The position numbers and the translations under genes were made by a program. This document shows, piece after piece, positions 48,999 to 58,479 of a DNA stretch of 64,000 bases. A model generated the notes under the pieces. It had not been told where the DNA came from. It saw only the letters and a list, made by a program, of their open reading frames with translations, and did not search any database. How positions within the stretch are numbered: position 1 is the first letter of the stretch; each line of letters opens with the position of its first letter. This stretch comes from Shewanella aestuarii (GTDB taxonomy: Bacteria > Pseudomonadota > Gammaproteobacteria > Enterobacterales > Shewanellaceae), in the NCBI RefSeq assembly GCF_014647215.1, contig NZ_BMOT01000003.1, forward strand, positions 124,001-188,000, in the 5' to 3' direction.

Positions 48999-49682
48999 AT
49001 GACAAATAAAGATAAAATCAAACAGCTGGCAATTCGATTTGGGTTGTTGGGGTGTTTGGGGCTTTTTGTAGGTTTAGCTTTCGCAATATTTATTGAATCA
49101 GCAAACTCGAGTAGTGATGGCTTTTTATTGTTTCAAAAAAGTATCAGCGAACTTGGCTATTATGGACATTCACCATCAGCACTTGTGCTTAACGGTGGGC
49201 TTTTTTTTGGTAGTTTATGTATCGCACTTGCTAATTTGTTTGCCTTACAGGTGACAAATGGCTGGTTTAAATATCCCTTCTGGCTGAGTTTTTCTGCAAG
49301 CTTTATTGCTTTAGGTGCAACCGGACTGTTTCCTTTAAACGTATATCATTTGCACCTACATGGTTTGAGTTACTTGTTCATCTTTGTTTGTTGTTCTTGT
49401 ATTGCATTTATGGCTTACGCGTTACAGATAGGATGGCGACAAGTGAAAGTCCCTTTGTTGCTAAGTATTATGTGTTTGATGCTTAACTTAAGCGTGTTTA
49501 TTCTGCCCTATGCGGGAACTTCAGCCCCCCTTATAACCACGACTTACATGGATATTATCGCCTCATCAGCTACATTGGCTCCAAAACCTGAACTGTGGTG
49601 GCAAGCTTTAGTGCAATGGAGCAGCGATATCACTTTAATTTTATGGGTGCTATCACTGCTATCGTGGATCAAAAAATCATAA
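48999..49682 (+). CDS. DUF998-like membrane protein
   Basis: 227 residues with about six TM helices (near 13-31, 61-85, 92-112, 118-142, 148-170 and 205-224). The sequence KSISELGYYG after the first helix matches the start of DUF998 proteins, whose function is unknown. It stands alone: divergent from the YjiH-like gene and convergent with ubiV. The ribosome binding site is weak. Confidence 0.65.
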   Translation: MTNKDKIKQLAIRFGLLGCLGLFVGLAFAIFIESANSSSDGFLLFQKSISELGYYGHSPSALVLNGGLFFGSLCIALANLFALQVTNGWFKYPFWLSFSASFIALGATGLFPLNVYHLHLHGLSYLFIFVCCSCIAFMAYALQIGWRQVKVPLLLSIMCLMLNLSVFILPYAGTSAPLITTTYMDIIASSATLAPKPELWWQALVQWSSDITLILWVLSLLSWIKKS

Positions 49683-49718
49683 TGCGTTAATGACCTCAAC
49701 TCAGGTTGGATGTAGAGG

Positions 49719-50603
49719 TTAAGTTATCGTATTGAGATTTAAATTCATTCCCGGCTCTGCATGCCAGTAGCCATTACAATCTTTAATGTTTCCCTCAAGG
49801 CTTAGGTTTGATTGTTCAGCCATTTGGGCATTTGATATGTGCTCGATTAACGCGATATCTTCGAGTCCTGATGGGGATATTCTAAAATAACTGACCCCCA
49901 TTGCTGACATGGCGGACATTTGGTTAATTAAATTAATTTTAGCCGCAGACTGAGTTTGTATTCCGTTGAGTCTAAGTAATGGTTGCGATTCTTGCGTTTG
50001 GGTTAAGATGCCTTTGGGATATTGTTGGCAAATAATTTGGCAGTCTAATTTAGGCTTTTGATGATGCTTAGCTGTAAAGCATCGGGCTGAGTGTGCCAAA
50101 GGGATATATCCATAACCGAGAACTTCAGTTTCAAATGCCGTTGGATTTCCAGCCAATACCTGTTGCAACCAAAACTTTGATAGCTCATAAGGCATAATGA
50201 ATCTTGTCATGCCTTTTTTGTGCATAATATCAAGACTGGCTCGATTGTAGAGATTTAAGTTAGGGCCTGCCACAAAAGGTATCGCGGCTTCTGTTGCAAA
50301 GTTCACTGCAGCCATATCATTGGCTTCAATAGCAAACTCACCGTTTGTAACAATGCGTTTTAATTCAATTAGTTCTGATGCCGACTCAATTAAGGTTAAT
50401 GTTGATAGAATCACTTTTTTCCCTTGATTGGTGAGTAAGTTCGCCAATTCAAGATAATCTTTATATTTTAACTCACGGCGACGGCTGCAAATTACTTCAC
50501 CTAAGTACACAGTGTCTATATCGGTGCTAGCAACGGCTTCATAGTATTCAAATGTTGCCTGTTTGCTCCAGCAGTATGTGAGTGGGCCGAGGGATAAATT
50601 CAT
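49719..50603 (-). CDS. ubiV: Ubiquinone biosynthesis protein UbiV (U32 family)
   Basis: Fe-S protein that with UbiU and UbiT allows oxygen-independent hydroxylation steps in ubiquinone synthesis. 294 residues. Four Cys at 39, 175, 188 and 192 match the [4Fe-4S] pattern of E. coli UbiV (first at Cys39). It follows ubiU by 9 bases on the same strand. Although labelled 'U32 peptidase' in many genomes, protease activity is not expected. Confidence 0.92.
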   Translation of the reverse strand: MNLSLGPLTYCWSKQATFEYYEAVASTDIDTVYLGEVICSRRRELKYKDYLELANLLTNQGKKVILSTLTLIESASELIELKRIVTNGEFAIEANDMAAVNFATEAAIPFVAGPNLNLYNRASLDIMHKKGMTRFIMPYELSKFWLQQVLAGNPTAFETEVLGYGYIPLAHSARCFTAKHHQKPKLDCQIICQQYPKGILTQTQESQPLLRLNGIQTQSAAKINLINQMSAMSAMGVSYFRISPSGLEDIALIEHISNAQMAEQSNLSLEGNIKDCNGYWHAEPGMNLNLNTIT

Positions 50604-50612
50604 ATTAAATAC

Positions 50613-51626
50613 CTATTGCCATTGACGCTCGTAAGCACCCAAAGTTGTCACTTGGCCTTCAGATACTTTATTCAAGGCTGAATGCCATTGTGGTTGTCTT
50701 TTTAACGTATTTTCGAATGTTTCAGGGGACTGTCGATAACTATCGATGGCTTGACGCCATACCTGAGTGACCTGAGTGACATAGGCCGGACTGCGCTGGC
50801 GTCCCTCTATTTTCAGTGAGCGAATACCTGCCTGAGCAAGTTCAGGGATTAGGCTTATGGTATTTAAACTTGTCGGTGATTCAAGCATGTATTCAGGTGT
50901 CATTTCATCATTTGTTTGGTAACGCCCCTTACAGACAACGGGATAGCCTAATTGCTCGTCTTGGCTTGATTTATCAATCAGTACTTCATTTAATCGGGTT
51001 AATTTATCAGTACCAACATCTTGCCAGCGAACATGATTAGCCGGAGAGCACGAACCTCCGGTATTGGGCGATTGCCCGGTAACGTAACTGGACAACTGAC
51101 AGCGCCCCTCAGCCATAATACATAAACTACCAAAGGCGAAAACTTCTAAATCAACCGGACTGATTTTTGCTAAGTCTTTCACTTGTTTTACCGATAGCAC
51201 TCTTGGTAACACTGCGCGTTCGATATTAAACTGCTGTTTGTAAAAGGATAATGCGGCTACATTAGTCGCACTCGCTTGAACCGATAAATGTAGTGCTAAT
51301 CCAGGGTAGGTTCGGCTGGCGTAATCTAAAAGCGAAATGTCGGCACAAATCACAGCATCAAGATTTAGCTCCGCAGCTAGGTCGATAGCTTGCTGCCAAC
51401 GATTTTCATGACCTGGTTTTGCAAAGGTATTCAGGGTTAGGAATAACTTTCGATTTTGCTGTTTGGCTAATTGGCTAGCTTGTTTTATTTGAGCTGCAGA
51501 AAAGTTCAAACCAGCAAAAGAGCGTGCATTAGTATCATCTTTCAGCCCTAAATATACCGCATCAGCTCCTGCATTAAATGCAGCTTTTAGAGAGGCTAAA
51601 TTGCCCGCAGGACACAACAATTCCAT
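50613..51626 (-). CDS. ubiU: Ubiquinone biosynthesis protein UbiU (U32 family)
   Basis: Partner of UbiV. 337 residues, with MELLCPAGNLASLKAAFNAGADAVYLG at the N-terminus (first eight residues diagnostic) and cluster ligands Cys169, Cys176, Cys193 and Cys232, the same numbers as in E. coli. The C-terminal SLKIEGRQRSPAYV segment is typical of U32 proteins. Divergent from ubiT with 139 bases between, which contain a possible FNR-type half-conserved site (51685-51698). Confidence 0.94.
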   Translation of the reverse strand: MELLCPAGNLASLKAAFNAGADAVYLGLKDDTNARSFAGLNFSAAQIKQASQLAKQQNRKLFLTLNTFAKPGHENRWQQAIDLAAELNLDAVICADISLLDYASRTYPGLALHLSVQASATNVAALSFYKQQFNIERAVLPRVLSVKQVKDLAKISPVDLEVFAFGSLCIMAEGRCQLSSYVTGQSPNTGGSCSPANHVRWQDVGTDKLTRLNEVLIDKSSQDEQLGYPVVCKGRYQTNDEMTPEYMLESPTSLNTISLIPELAQAGIRSLKIEGRQRSPAYVTQVTQVWRQAIDSYRQSPETFENTLKRQPQWHSALNKVSEGQVTTLGAYERQWQ

Positions 51627-51684
51627 TGGATTATCCTAGATTTTTTAAAGTAGGTGAGTGTAGAAGTGATTCAATCGCCATGAT

Positions 51685-51698
51685 TTGATTTAGAACAG
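51685..51698. promoter_or_regulatory. Imperfect FNR/EtrA-like site between ubiU and ubiT
   Basis: TTGAT-TTAG-AACAG against the consensus TTGAT-N4-ATCAA: the left half is perfect and three of five bases of the right half agree. Anaerobic control would suit these genes. Weak evidence by sequence alone. Confidence 0.3.
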
Positions 51699-51765
51699 GT
51701 TTATGTCGATAAAAACTCGCTAAACTTGCGCCATAAAGTGAGTCAACTTTTTAAAGGACAATCAA

Positions 51766-52260
51766 GTGAGTGGAATTTCTCAACAACTTGCATCGCATGT
51801 TTTGCATTTTGCCCCCCGAGTAAGTAAACAATCATTGGCTTTAGTGCCTGATAAATTAACGTTAGCCTTGTTGTCTAAACTTCTAAATTTAATGTTGAAG
51901 CCGCAAATTGAGCAGGCTGAACTTGAATTTTTACAGGGGAAGTGGGTCGCCATTTCTATTGCAGATATTGGGTTACAGTTTCAAATCAGTTTTAATGGCC
52001 AATTGATTTTATCCCACCAACAAAACGCGGATGTGACTTTTATCGCTAATGTTCCCGAGCTGCTTTTGGTGGCGGCGGCTAAAGAGGATCCTGATACTTT
52101 GTTCTTTCAGCGAAAACTGCGGATCGATGGCGATACGGAATTGGGGCTGGAAGTTAAAAATTTGCTGCTGGGAATTGAGCTTGATTCATTACCTGCGGCG
52201 GCTAAGTTAGCGATTGAAAAACTCGCGGTCACACTGCAGACATTGCAACAATACCAATAG
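51766..52260 (+). CDS. ubiT: Ubiquinone biosynthesis accessory protein UbiT (SCP2 domain)
   Basis: 164-residue SCP2-domain lipid-binding protein, the third member of the UbiTUV pathway; thought to hold polyprenyl intermediates. An N-terminal leader of about 35 residues precedes the SCP2 fold (ISFNGQLILSHQQNADVTF). The start is GTG at 51766 with AAAGGA eight bases before it. It is divergent from ubiUV, as in E. coli. Confidence 0.9.
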   Translation: MSGISQQLASHVLHFAPRVSKQSLALVPDKLTLALLSKLLNLMLKPQIEQAELEFLQGKWVAISIADIGLQFQISFNGQLILSHQQNADVTFIANVPELLLVAAAKEDPDTLFFQRKLRIDGDTELGLEVKNLLLGIELDSLPAAAKLAIEKLAVTLQTLQQYQ

Positions 52261-52477
52261 ACCCGATGATACGTCCTAATGTTGCTTAATATTCAGTTGG
52301 TTGACAATGGCATAGATACAAATAGAAGGGCGCGAGGGACATTTTATCGAGAGGCATTATGCTTTCACTACTAATACTTACCTGGACAGCGCAGCATTCT
52401 CAATGAATGGGCCTGATAACGATTTAAATGGATATTATTTTTCGAAAATAGTCGTTTGATGGCCATTAACCGCACAT

Positions 52478-52506
52478 AAAAACGGCGCCTTCAAAGCGCC
52501 GTTTTT
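52478..52506 (+). terminator. Terminator between ubiT and yfhL (both strands)
   Basis: AAAAACGGCGC and GCGCCGTTTTT flank CTTCAAA. Symmetric, so it can end transcripts from either side. Confidence 0.8.
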
Positions 52507-52522
52507 ATATCATGATTTCAAT

Positions 52523-52777
<255 letters not shown>

Positions 52778-54145
52778 TTACACTGCCTGATGAGGATTAC
52801 GGGTATCCTGACCTTGTGGAAGATTACGCATCAAAATGGCTTTATCTGTATTCACTTCAGCGGGCAGTTCAAGGAATACAAAATGCCCAGAACCTAAGCC
52901 CGCTTCAACACTTTCACCCTTACGGTTAATTAGCTGCTGAATAGTTAAATTAAAATTGCCCTGTGGGGTCATGACTTCAACGCTGTCACCAACAATAAAT
53001 TTATTCTTTACATCAATTTCTGCCAATCCGGCAGCATTGCGTTTGCCCGTGAATTCACCCACAAATTGCTGCGTATCACTAATCGAATAGCCATAATCGT
53101 AATTTTGATATTCATCATGCACATGACGGCGTAAAAAACCTTCGGTGTAACCGCGATGCGCTAAACCTTCTAAATTGTGCATTAAGGTGCGGTTAAAATC
53201 TTTACCTGCAGCAGCATCTTCAATGGCTTGGCGATATAATTGTGCGGTACGTGCTACGTAATAAAATGATTTAGTCCGCCCTTCAATTTTTAATGAATCT
53301 ATCCCCATTTTTGTCAAACGATCAACATGCTGAATTGCACGTAAATCTTTCGAGTTCATAATGTAGGTGCCATGTTCATCTTCAAAGGCTGGCATGTATT
53401 CGCCTGGTCTTCCTGGTTCCTGTAACAACACAATTTCATTTGATGGCGCGCCAGCACCCAATGTTGGTGGCGTTTCAATTTGAACCGCTGGGTTTACTGC
53501 AATGATGTCGCCCGTTTCAGTTTGCTTTGCTTCATGCACATCGTATTTCCAGCGGCAAGCATTGGTGCAGGTTCCTTGGTTTGGATCTCGCTTGTTCATA
53601 TAGCCCGATAATAAGCAGCGGCCAGAATAAGCCATGCACAGTGCCCCATGAACAAACACTTCCAGCTCAATATCAGGACAACGTTGACGGATCTCTTCAA
53701 TTTCATCTAATGATAATTCACGTGAGAGGATCACGCGTTTAATACCTTGTTGCTGCCAAAATTTTACAGATGCCCAGTTAATGGCATTGGCTTGGACAGA
53801 AAGATGCACGACTTGATCCGGGAACGCCTCACGTACCATCATGATCAAACCTGGATCAGACATGATCAATGCATCAGGTTGCATAGCAACCACGGGCTCC
53901 ATGTCTTTTAGGTAGGTTTTTAATTTGGCGTTGTGGGGGGCAATATTACTTACTACATAGAGTTTTTTGCCTAAATCGTGCGCTTCTTGAATGCCGCTAG
54001 CTAAGTTTTCCATTTTAAAGTCATTATTTCTGACTCGCAAACTGTAGCGAGGTTGGCCTGCATATACAGCGTCAGCACCATAAGCAAAGGCATAACGCAT
54101 GTTTTTTAGGGTTCCAGCAGGAGACAATAGCTCAGGTTTAAACAT
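52778..54145 (-). CDS. trhP: tRNA 5-hydroxyuridine synthesis protein TrhP (YegQ, U32 family)
   Basis: U32 protein needed for hydroxylation of U34 in some tRNAs. 455 residues from the ATG at 54145 (GAGAG about 5 bases upstream). LLSPAGTLKNMRYAFAYGADAVYAG begins the protein (positions 6-30); cluster Cys are at 170, 177, 193 and 197; the C-terminal domain (about 350-455) is the extra U32 domain found in TrhP. An ATG four codons upstream is less well placed. Next to ferredoxin yfhL. Confidence 0.92.
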   Translation of the reverse strand: MFKPELLSPAGTLKNMRYAFAYGADAVYAGQPRYSLRVRNNDFKMENLASGIQEAHDLGKKLYVVSNIAPHNAKLKTYLKDMEPVVAMQPDALIMSDPGLIMMVREAFPDQVVHLSVQANAINWASVKFWQQQGIKRVILSRELSLDEIEEIRQRCPDIELEVFVHGALCMAYSGRCLLSGYMNKRDPNQGTCTNACRWKYDVHEAKQTETGDIIAVNPAVQIETPPTLGAGAPSNEIVLLQEPGRPGEYMPAFEDEHGTYIMNSKDLRAIQHVDRLTKMGIDSLKIEGRTKSFYYVARTAQLYRQAIEDAAAGKDFNRTLMHNLEGLAHRGYTEGFLRRHVHDEYQNYDYGYSISDTQQFVGEFTGKRNAAGLAEIDVKNKFIVGDSVEVMTPQGNFNLTIQQLINRKGESVEAGLGSGHFVFLELPAEVNTDKAILMRNLPQGQDTRNPHQAV

Positions 54146-54432
54146 AAATACTCTCAATATAACGATGAAATAAAGCGCGCAGATTGCGGGGGCGCGATCG
54201 TACTTAAGTTATAATAGCAGAGCAAGTAAGTCCTTTCTTTTTGTGAGGTGAATCTCTTTTTGATTTTTTTCACACTATTTTTGTCCCACAATGAGGAGGA
54301 TATACATCGAATTGAGCACTAGTTTTGCAATAAGTTTTTAATTTATGCTTATTTTAATTAGCTTAGCTCGCATAACGGGCTTTATTCAGTATACAATTCT
54401 ATCACTATATATTTACTTTTGATGGAGACAAC

Positions 54433-55275
54433 ATGTCTACTGAACATCAACTATTGGTCAGCTTATTAAAAAAACTAAAAGCCGATGCCCTAGTATTGCC
54501 GACGTTGCCAGAGGTGGCGATGCGAGTACAAGAGGTGGTCGCTAGACCTGACTCTAGTTTGAAGCAAGTTGGGGACATTATTGGTCAAGATGCGGCAATT
54601 TCTGCCCGAATTATTAAAGTGGCGAATAGCGCACTTTATTCCAGAGGTAATAAAGCTGAGAATATTTCAGCTGCAGTAAATCGTATTGGCTTAGTGCAAA
54701 TTAAATCGATTACGACTTCAGTGGCAATGGAGCAATTATTTATTTCAACCAATGAAATGGTTTGGGAAGTGATGGATGAAGTTTGGAAAACATCCATCGA
54801 AGTAACCGCATCAGCTTGTGCAATGCTCGAGATCTACAACAAACGTAATCCAAGTAAAAAATTAGATCGTGAAACCTTAACCTTGGCTGGATTAGTCCAT
54901 AATATTGGGGCTTTACCTGTATTATCTGAAGCCGAAGTTCACCCTGAACTGTTTACTAGCATAGATCAACTCCGTGGTTTAGTGCGTAAAATGCAAGGCC
55001 CAATTGGCCGTGCGGTTCTTAAAAGCTGGGACTTTGCCCCAGAGGTAACCGAGGTTGTTGAGCGTTGGGCTGATTTTCATTATCTGCCCGAAAAGGTCAC
55101 CTACTTAGACTTTATCCGTTCGGCGGCGTTTTATACCGGCGAGTTACGTGCTGGTGAAGAATTAGAACAGCGTTTAGATGTGTTTGCGGGACGAGGATTA
55201 CCAGTAACCCCTGAAGATTTAGGCAGTGATGTTTTTACTGAGTTATATCATTCGATTAAGGAAAGTTACGAGTAG
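54433..55275 (+). CDS. HDOD domain protein
   Basis: 280 residues, a single HDOD domain (about 20-220), an HD-like fold without the catalytic metal residues, found in signalling proteins. LPTLPEVAMRVQEVVARPDSS (positions 21-41) and ARIIKVANSALYS are typical. A GGAGA site lies before the ATG. The GGDEF-EAL gene follows 59 bases later on the same strand, which suggests a shared signalling role. Confidence 0.88.
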   Translation: MSTEHQLLVSLLKKLKADALVLPTLPEVAMRVQEVVARPDSSLKQVGDIIGQDAAISARIIKVANSALYSRGNKAENISAAVNRIGLVQIKSITTSVAMEQLFISTNEMVWEVMDEVWKTSIEVTASACAMLEIYNKRNPSKKLDRETLTLAGLVHNIGALPVLSEAEVHPELFTSIDQLRGLVRKMQGPIGRAVLKSWDFAPEVTEVVERWADFHYLPEKVTYLDFIRSAAFYTGELRAGEELEQRLDVFAGRGLPVTPEDLGSDVFTELYHSIKESYE

Positions 55276-55334
55276 GTTATATTAGACTTACTCATACTTA
55301 TTTCCGATAGTTAAACGCTAAATAGACTTATTCA

Positions 55335-56825
55335 ATGACTCAAGCAATGTATTTGTTTTGTGTGACGATTTTGGCCATATCCTTCGGCGTCATATTAATT
55401 GCCGCCGGAGTGTATTGCTGGTGGCAAAAACGCTATTTACAGCAGTTAACACACACTTTAGAGCGACAAATACACACTATCTCACCTGTCGATTTCGGTA
55501 ACATTCCCCAAGTATTCACTCCTTTAATATCTGCGTTAATCAATTTACAGCAATCCATCCCCTATAATGTTGAGCGCGATAAGTTAACAGGCTTATCTAA
55601 TCGAGTTGGTTTTAAGCGTAAAATTTTAAGTCGAATGCCGATACAACAAGGGATGATCTTATTAATTGATATTAAGCAGTTTCGGTTTGTAAACGATCTG
55701 TTTGGCTTTGTATTTGGTGACGCGTTATTAAAAGAGTTTTCCCAGCGAGTTAATTCGTTGTCGGTAAAAGCTCAGTTTGTTGCCCGAATGAATGGTAATG
55801 AGTTTTTGTTGTTCTTCCCTGAGGTGATTGAACATGCACAATTGCTAGTGATTAAAGATGAACTACAGCAATCATTCGAAATAGAACAGCAACCCATAAG
55901 CGTGACGGTACAATTGGGTGTATTAACCTTAACTGAACATCATGCTGATGTCAGTATTATGCTGCGAAGATTAGATTTAGCATTGAAAAAAGCTAAGTTA
56001 GATCAAAGTGGGATTGCTTATTACGATAAAGATGATGATAAAAAACAATATCGGGAACTATTGATTATTAATAGCTTGCCTAAAAGTTTGAAGCAAGATC
56101 AGTTGTTTATGGTATATCAACCTAAGCTGGATATAAAAAGTGGCAAATGTGTTGAAGTTGAAGCCTTAATCCGCTGGCATCATGATGGCTTAGGTGATAT
56201 TTCTCCGGATGAATTTATCCCTTTAGCTGAACATACAGGAATGATCAGTTTAATCAGTGATTGGGTACTTGAAAAAGTTATTTCTCAGCAAGCAAAATGG
56301 CGAGAACAAGGCATTTATGTCAAGGTTGCAGTGAATCTTTCGAGTGAGGATCTGCATCGTCAAACTATGGTTGCTCAAATCTCGAATCTATTAAAATGCC
56401 ATTTAGTGCCAGCCGAATGCTTGATGATAGAGATCACTGAAAGCGCTTTAATGGCCTCTTATGAACAAGTTATCTATACGATTGAGCAATTACAAATATT
56501 AGGGGTCAAAGTTGCTATTGATGATTTTGGAACCGGGCATTCATCGCTTGCCTATTTACGCCATTTGCCCGTTAATGAAGTGAAGATAGATAAAGCGTTT
56601 TTACAAGGATTTCAACAAGAGAAACAAGCACAAAGTATTGTAAAAATGACTATAGTATTAGCTAAAGAGTTAGGTTTCGACGTGACTGTCGAGGGTGTTG
56701 AAACGCTCAGTACCCTAAAAATGCTCACAGAGTTTGGTGCAGACAGGATTCAGGGGGAATACTTTTCCAAACCCTGCGATGCAACTGAGTTTGTTGAGGT
56801 TTATCCAAGATTATCTCAAGGATAA
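55335..56825 (+). CDS. Degenerate-GGDEF/EAL protein, probable c-di-GMP phosphodiesterase
   Basis: 496 residues: TM helix at about 7-30, GGDEF-like domain (about 78-235) and EAL domain (about 245-490). The GGDEF signature is changed to NGNEF (153-157), so cyclase activity is unlikely. The EAL domain is complete in its visible motifs: EALIRW (276), N in AVNLSS, E in EITES, DDFGTGHSSLAYL (396) and VEGVET. So it is most likely a phosphodiesterase, possibly with GTP sensing by the altered domain. It follows the HDOD gene. Confidence 0.9.
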   Translation: MTQAMYLFCVTILAISFGVILIAAGVYCWWQKRYLQQLTHTLERQIHTISPVDFGNIPQVFTPLISALINLQQSIPYNVERDKLTGLSNRVGFKRKILSRMPIQQGMILLIDIKQFRFVNDLFGFVFGDALLKEFSQRVNSLSVKAQFVARMNGNEFLLFFPEVIEHAQLLVIKDELQQSFEIEQQPISVTVQLGVLTLTEHHADVSIMLRRLDLALKKAKLDQSGIAYYDKDDDKKQYRELLIINSLPKSLKQDQLFMVYQPKLDIKSGKCVEVEALIRWHHDGLGDISPDEFIPLAEHTGMISLISDWVLEKVISQQAKWREQGIYVKVAVNLSSEDLHRQTMVAQISNLLKCHLVPAECLMIEITESALMASYEQVIYTIEQLQILGVKVAIDDFGTGHSSLAYLRHLPVNEVKIDKAFLQGFQQEKQAQSIVKMTIVLAKELGFDVTVEGVETLSTLKMLTEFGADRIQGEYFSKPCDATEFVEVYPRLSQG

Positions 56826-56853
56826 ACTGTTTTTTTGTTTCCACAGACTGACA

Positions 56854-57297
56854 TTAACTCGGCATGGTTTGATTCAATAAAGCGATTAAATCCATGGGCA
56901 TTGCCGTTAGTTGCCTTTTATTGTTCATGCATACCATTTCAATACACGCAGTTACGGCCGCTTTTGAGGCATTTGGACGCCAAATTTCTTGTTTCCAAAT
57001 TGTTCGAAACTTACTTTCAAAACAAAATTGTGTTCTGACATCAATAATGTCTGCAAACTCAACCCCATCATGGCAAATCATGTCACTTTTATAGACAGCA
57101 AACCCCAAACCTTGTTGATTCCATAACGTTTGTAAAACATCAGCACCAATAACATGTTCGCGTGCGCGTTCAAAATATTTCAGAAAATTAGGATGATATA
57201 CCACACCTGAAAAATCGGTATCTTCATAGTAAATTTGCACTGCAAAGTGGGCAGTTTTACTCCATATAAAGGCGTTATTGTTACTTGGCTTATGCAT
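56854..57297 (-). CDS. Acyl-CoA thioesterase, YbgC-like (4HBT hotdog fold)
   Basis: 147-residue hotdog-fold thioesterase. The active-site sequence YYEDTDFSGVVYHPNFLKYFERARE (about 23-47; catalytic Asp in DTDF) is the YbgC/4HBT signature. The gene converges with the EAL gene, with only 28 bases between stop codons and no clear terminator. It is not next to tol-pal, so it may be a paralogue of YbgC. Confidence 0.85.
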   Translation of the reverse strand: MHKPSNNNAFIWSKTAHFAVQIYYEDTDFSGVVYHPNFLKYFERAREHVIGADVLQTLWNQQGLGFAVYKSDMICHDGVEFADIIDVRTQFCFESKFRTIWKQEIWRPNASKAAVTACIEMVCMNNKRQLTAMPMDLIALLNQTMPS

Positions 57298-57415
57298 GAT
57301 GTTCCTAGTGTCAGAGTGTTAATGCAGTTAGAAATAAGCGATGGGCAGTGTAGAGGATTTTTAGTTTTATTTCAGTGAATTTCTCCAAGTGTTTTTTTGT
57401 GAGTCTAAGTTCGGA

Positions 57416-57445
57416 TTGCAAATAAAATCACTTGCGCGGTATAAT
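57416..57445 (+). promoter_or_regulatory. Promoter candidate of the OsmC-like gene
   Basis: TTGCAA at 57416 and TATAAT at 57440 with 18 bases between, about 50 bases before the start codon. Confidence 0.55.
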
Positions 57446-57494
57446 TTACTTTAATAAGATTTTTCTAATGAACTTTGGGTGAAATGGAGCAGTA

Positions 57495-57920
57495 ATGGCG
57501 GATAAAATTGTTGAAGTAAAGACAACCATGGGTGAAAGCTGGAAAGTTACAGCACAAATTCGTGAGCACATGTTAATTATTGATCAGCCAACAGCTGGTA
57601 ACGAGGGGGCAAATCCGTTAGAAACTTTTTTGTTTTCATTAGCTGGGTGTATTTCTGCCATTGCAAAAATGGTAGCTCGAGACAAAAAAATTCATATTCG
57701 TCAGTTTGATGTCCATGTTAAAGCCGTACTCAATACCGCCGGACTTTCAGGGCTACCTACGGATGATCCTATTGGATTTAAGCAAATAGATTTAATGGCC
57801 GCAATTGACGCTGATTTAGATGAGCAGCAAAAACAAGATTTTCTCGATGCTGTTTGCCATCGCTGCCCAGTACACGATAATTTACTCAACCCAACATTAG
57901 TGAATCATAGCGCAAGCTAA
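57495..57920 (+). CDS. OsmC/Ohr-family protein
   Basis: 141-residue OsmC-like protein. The two Cys typical of the family are in LAGCISA (about residue 52) and CHRCPVHDNL (about 115-120), which in OsmC and Ohr reduce organic peroxides. The subfamily is closer to the YhfA-like group than to Ohr by general appearance; the exact substrate is unclear. ATG after GGAGC; monocistronic. Confidence 0.82.
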   Translation: MADKIVEVKTTMGESWKVTAQIREHMLIIDQPTAGNEGANPLETFLFSLAGCISAIAKMVARDKKIHIRQFDVHVKAVLNTAGLSGLPTDDPIGFKQIDLMAAIDADLDEQQKQDFLDAVCHRCPVHDNLLNPTLVNHSAS

Positions 57921-58005
57921 TTAGCGCTAGAATAATGCCAACTTCATTTAAGACGTGAGCTCAAAGCGCTGCGGATGAAGTTGATAATTGGAAAATATTT
58001 ATCGA

Positions 58006-58479
58006 CTAGCGCAACAGGTTATCATCAATCGGTGTGTGTAATTGACATTGGTCGGTTAATGACTTTGCGGTTAATCGCTGCACACTGAACACATGGGTTA
58101 AACAATCATATTTACGATTGATAGCTTGGATGAGTAAATCAAAATCGCCGTCACCAGAAAGCAAGATAACTTCATTAATGTCAGCGGCAAGCTCTAACAT
58201 ATCAATGGTAATACCGACGTCCCAGTCACCTTTGGATGAACCATCACTGCGTTGAATATAGGGTTTAGTTTTAACGGTAAAACCAATATGCCTTAACGCA
58301 TCTTGAAATTTAACCTGGCCATCATCATTGGGCGCTATGGCATAGGCAATGGCGTGGACAATTTCACCACGTTCTTGTAATTGTTTATACAGTTCACGGT
58401 AATTAAAGCTGCGATTAAAAGCTTGTTTACAGGTGTAATAAATATTTTGAACATCCACAAATACTGCAATTTTATACAT
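58006..58479 (-). CDS. NYN domain protein (LabA-like)
   Basis: 157 residues, a single NYN (PIN-like) domain expected to be a ribonuclease or RNA-binding protein. Acidic residues that would bind metal: FVDVQNIYY (Asp9), DWDVGITIDM (about 85-94) and LLSGDGDFDLLI (about 106-117). Similar to LabA/DUF88 proteins. Target unknown. Followed on the far side by a long gene-poor stretch. Confidence 0.85.
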   Translation of the reverse strand: MYKIAVFVDVQNIYYTCKQAFNRSFNYRELYKQLQERGEIVHAIAYAIAPNDDGQVKFQDALRHIGFTVKTKPYIQRSDGSSKGDWDVGITIDMLELAADINEVILLSGDGDFDLLIQAINRKYDCLTHVFSVQRLTAKSLTDQCQLHTPIDDNLLR

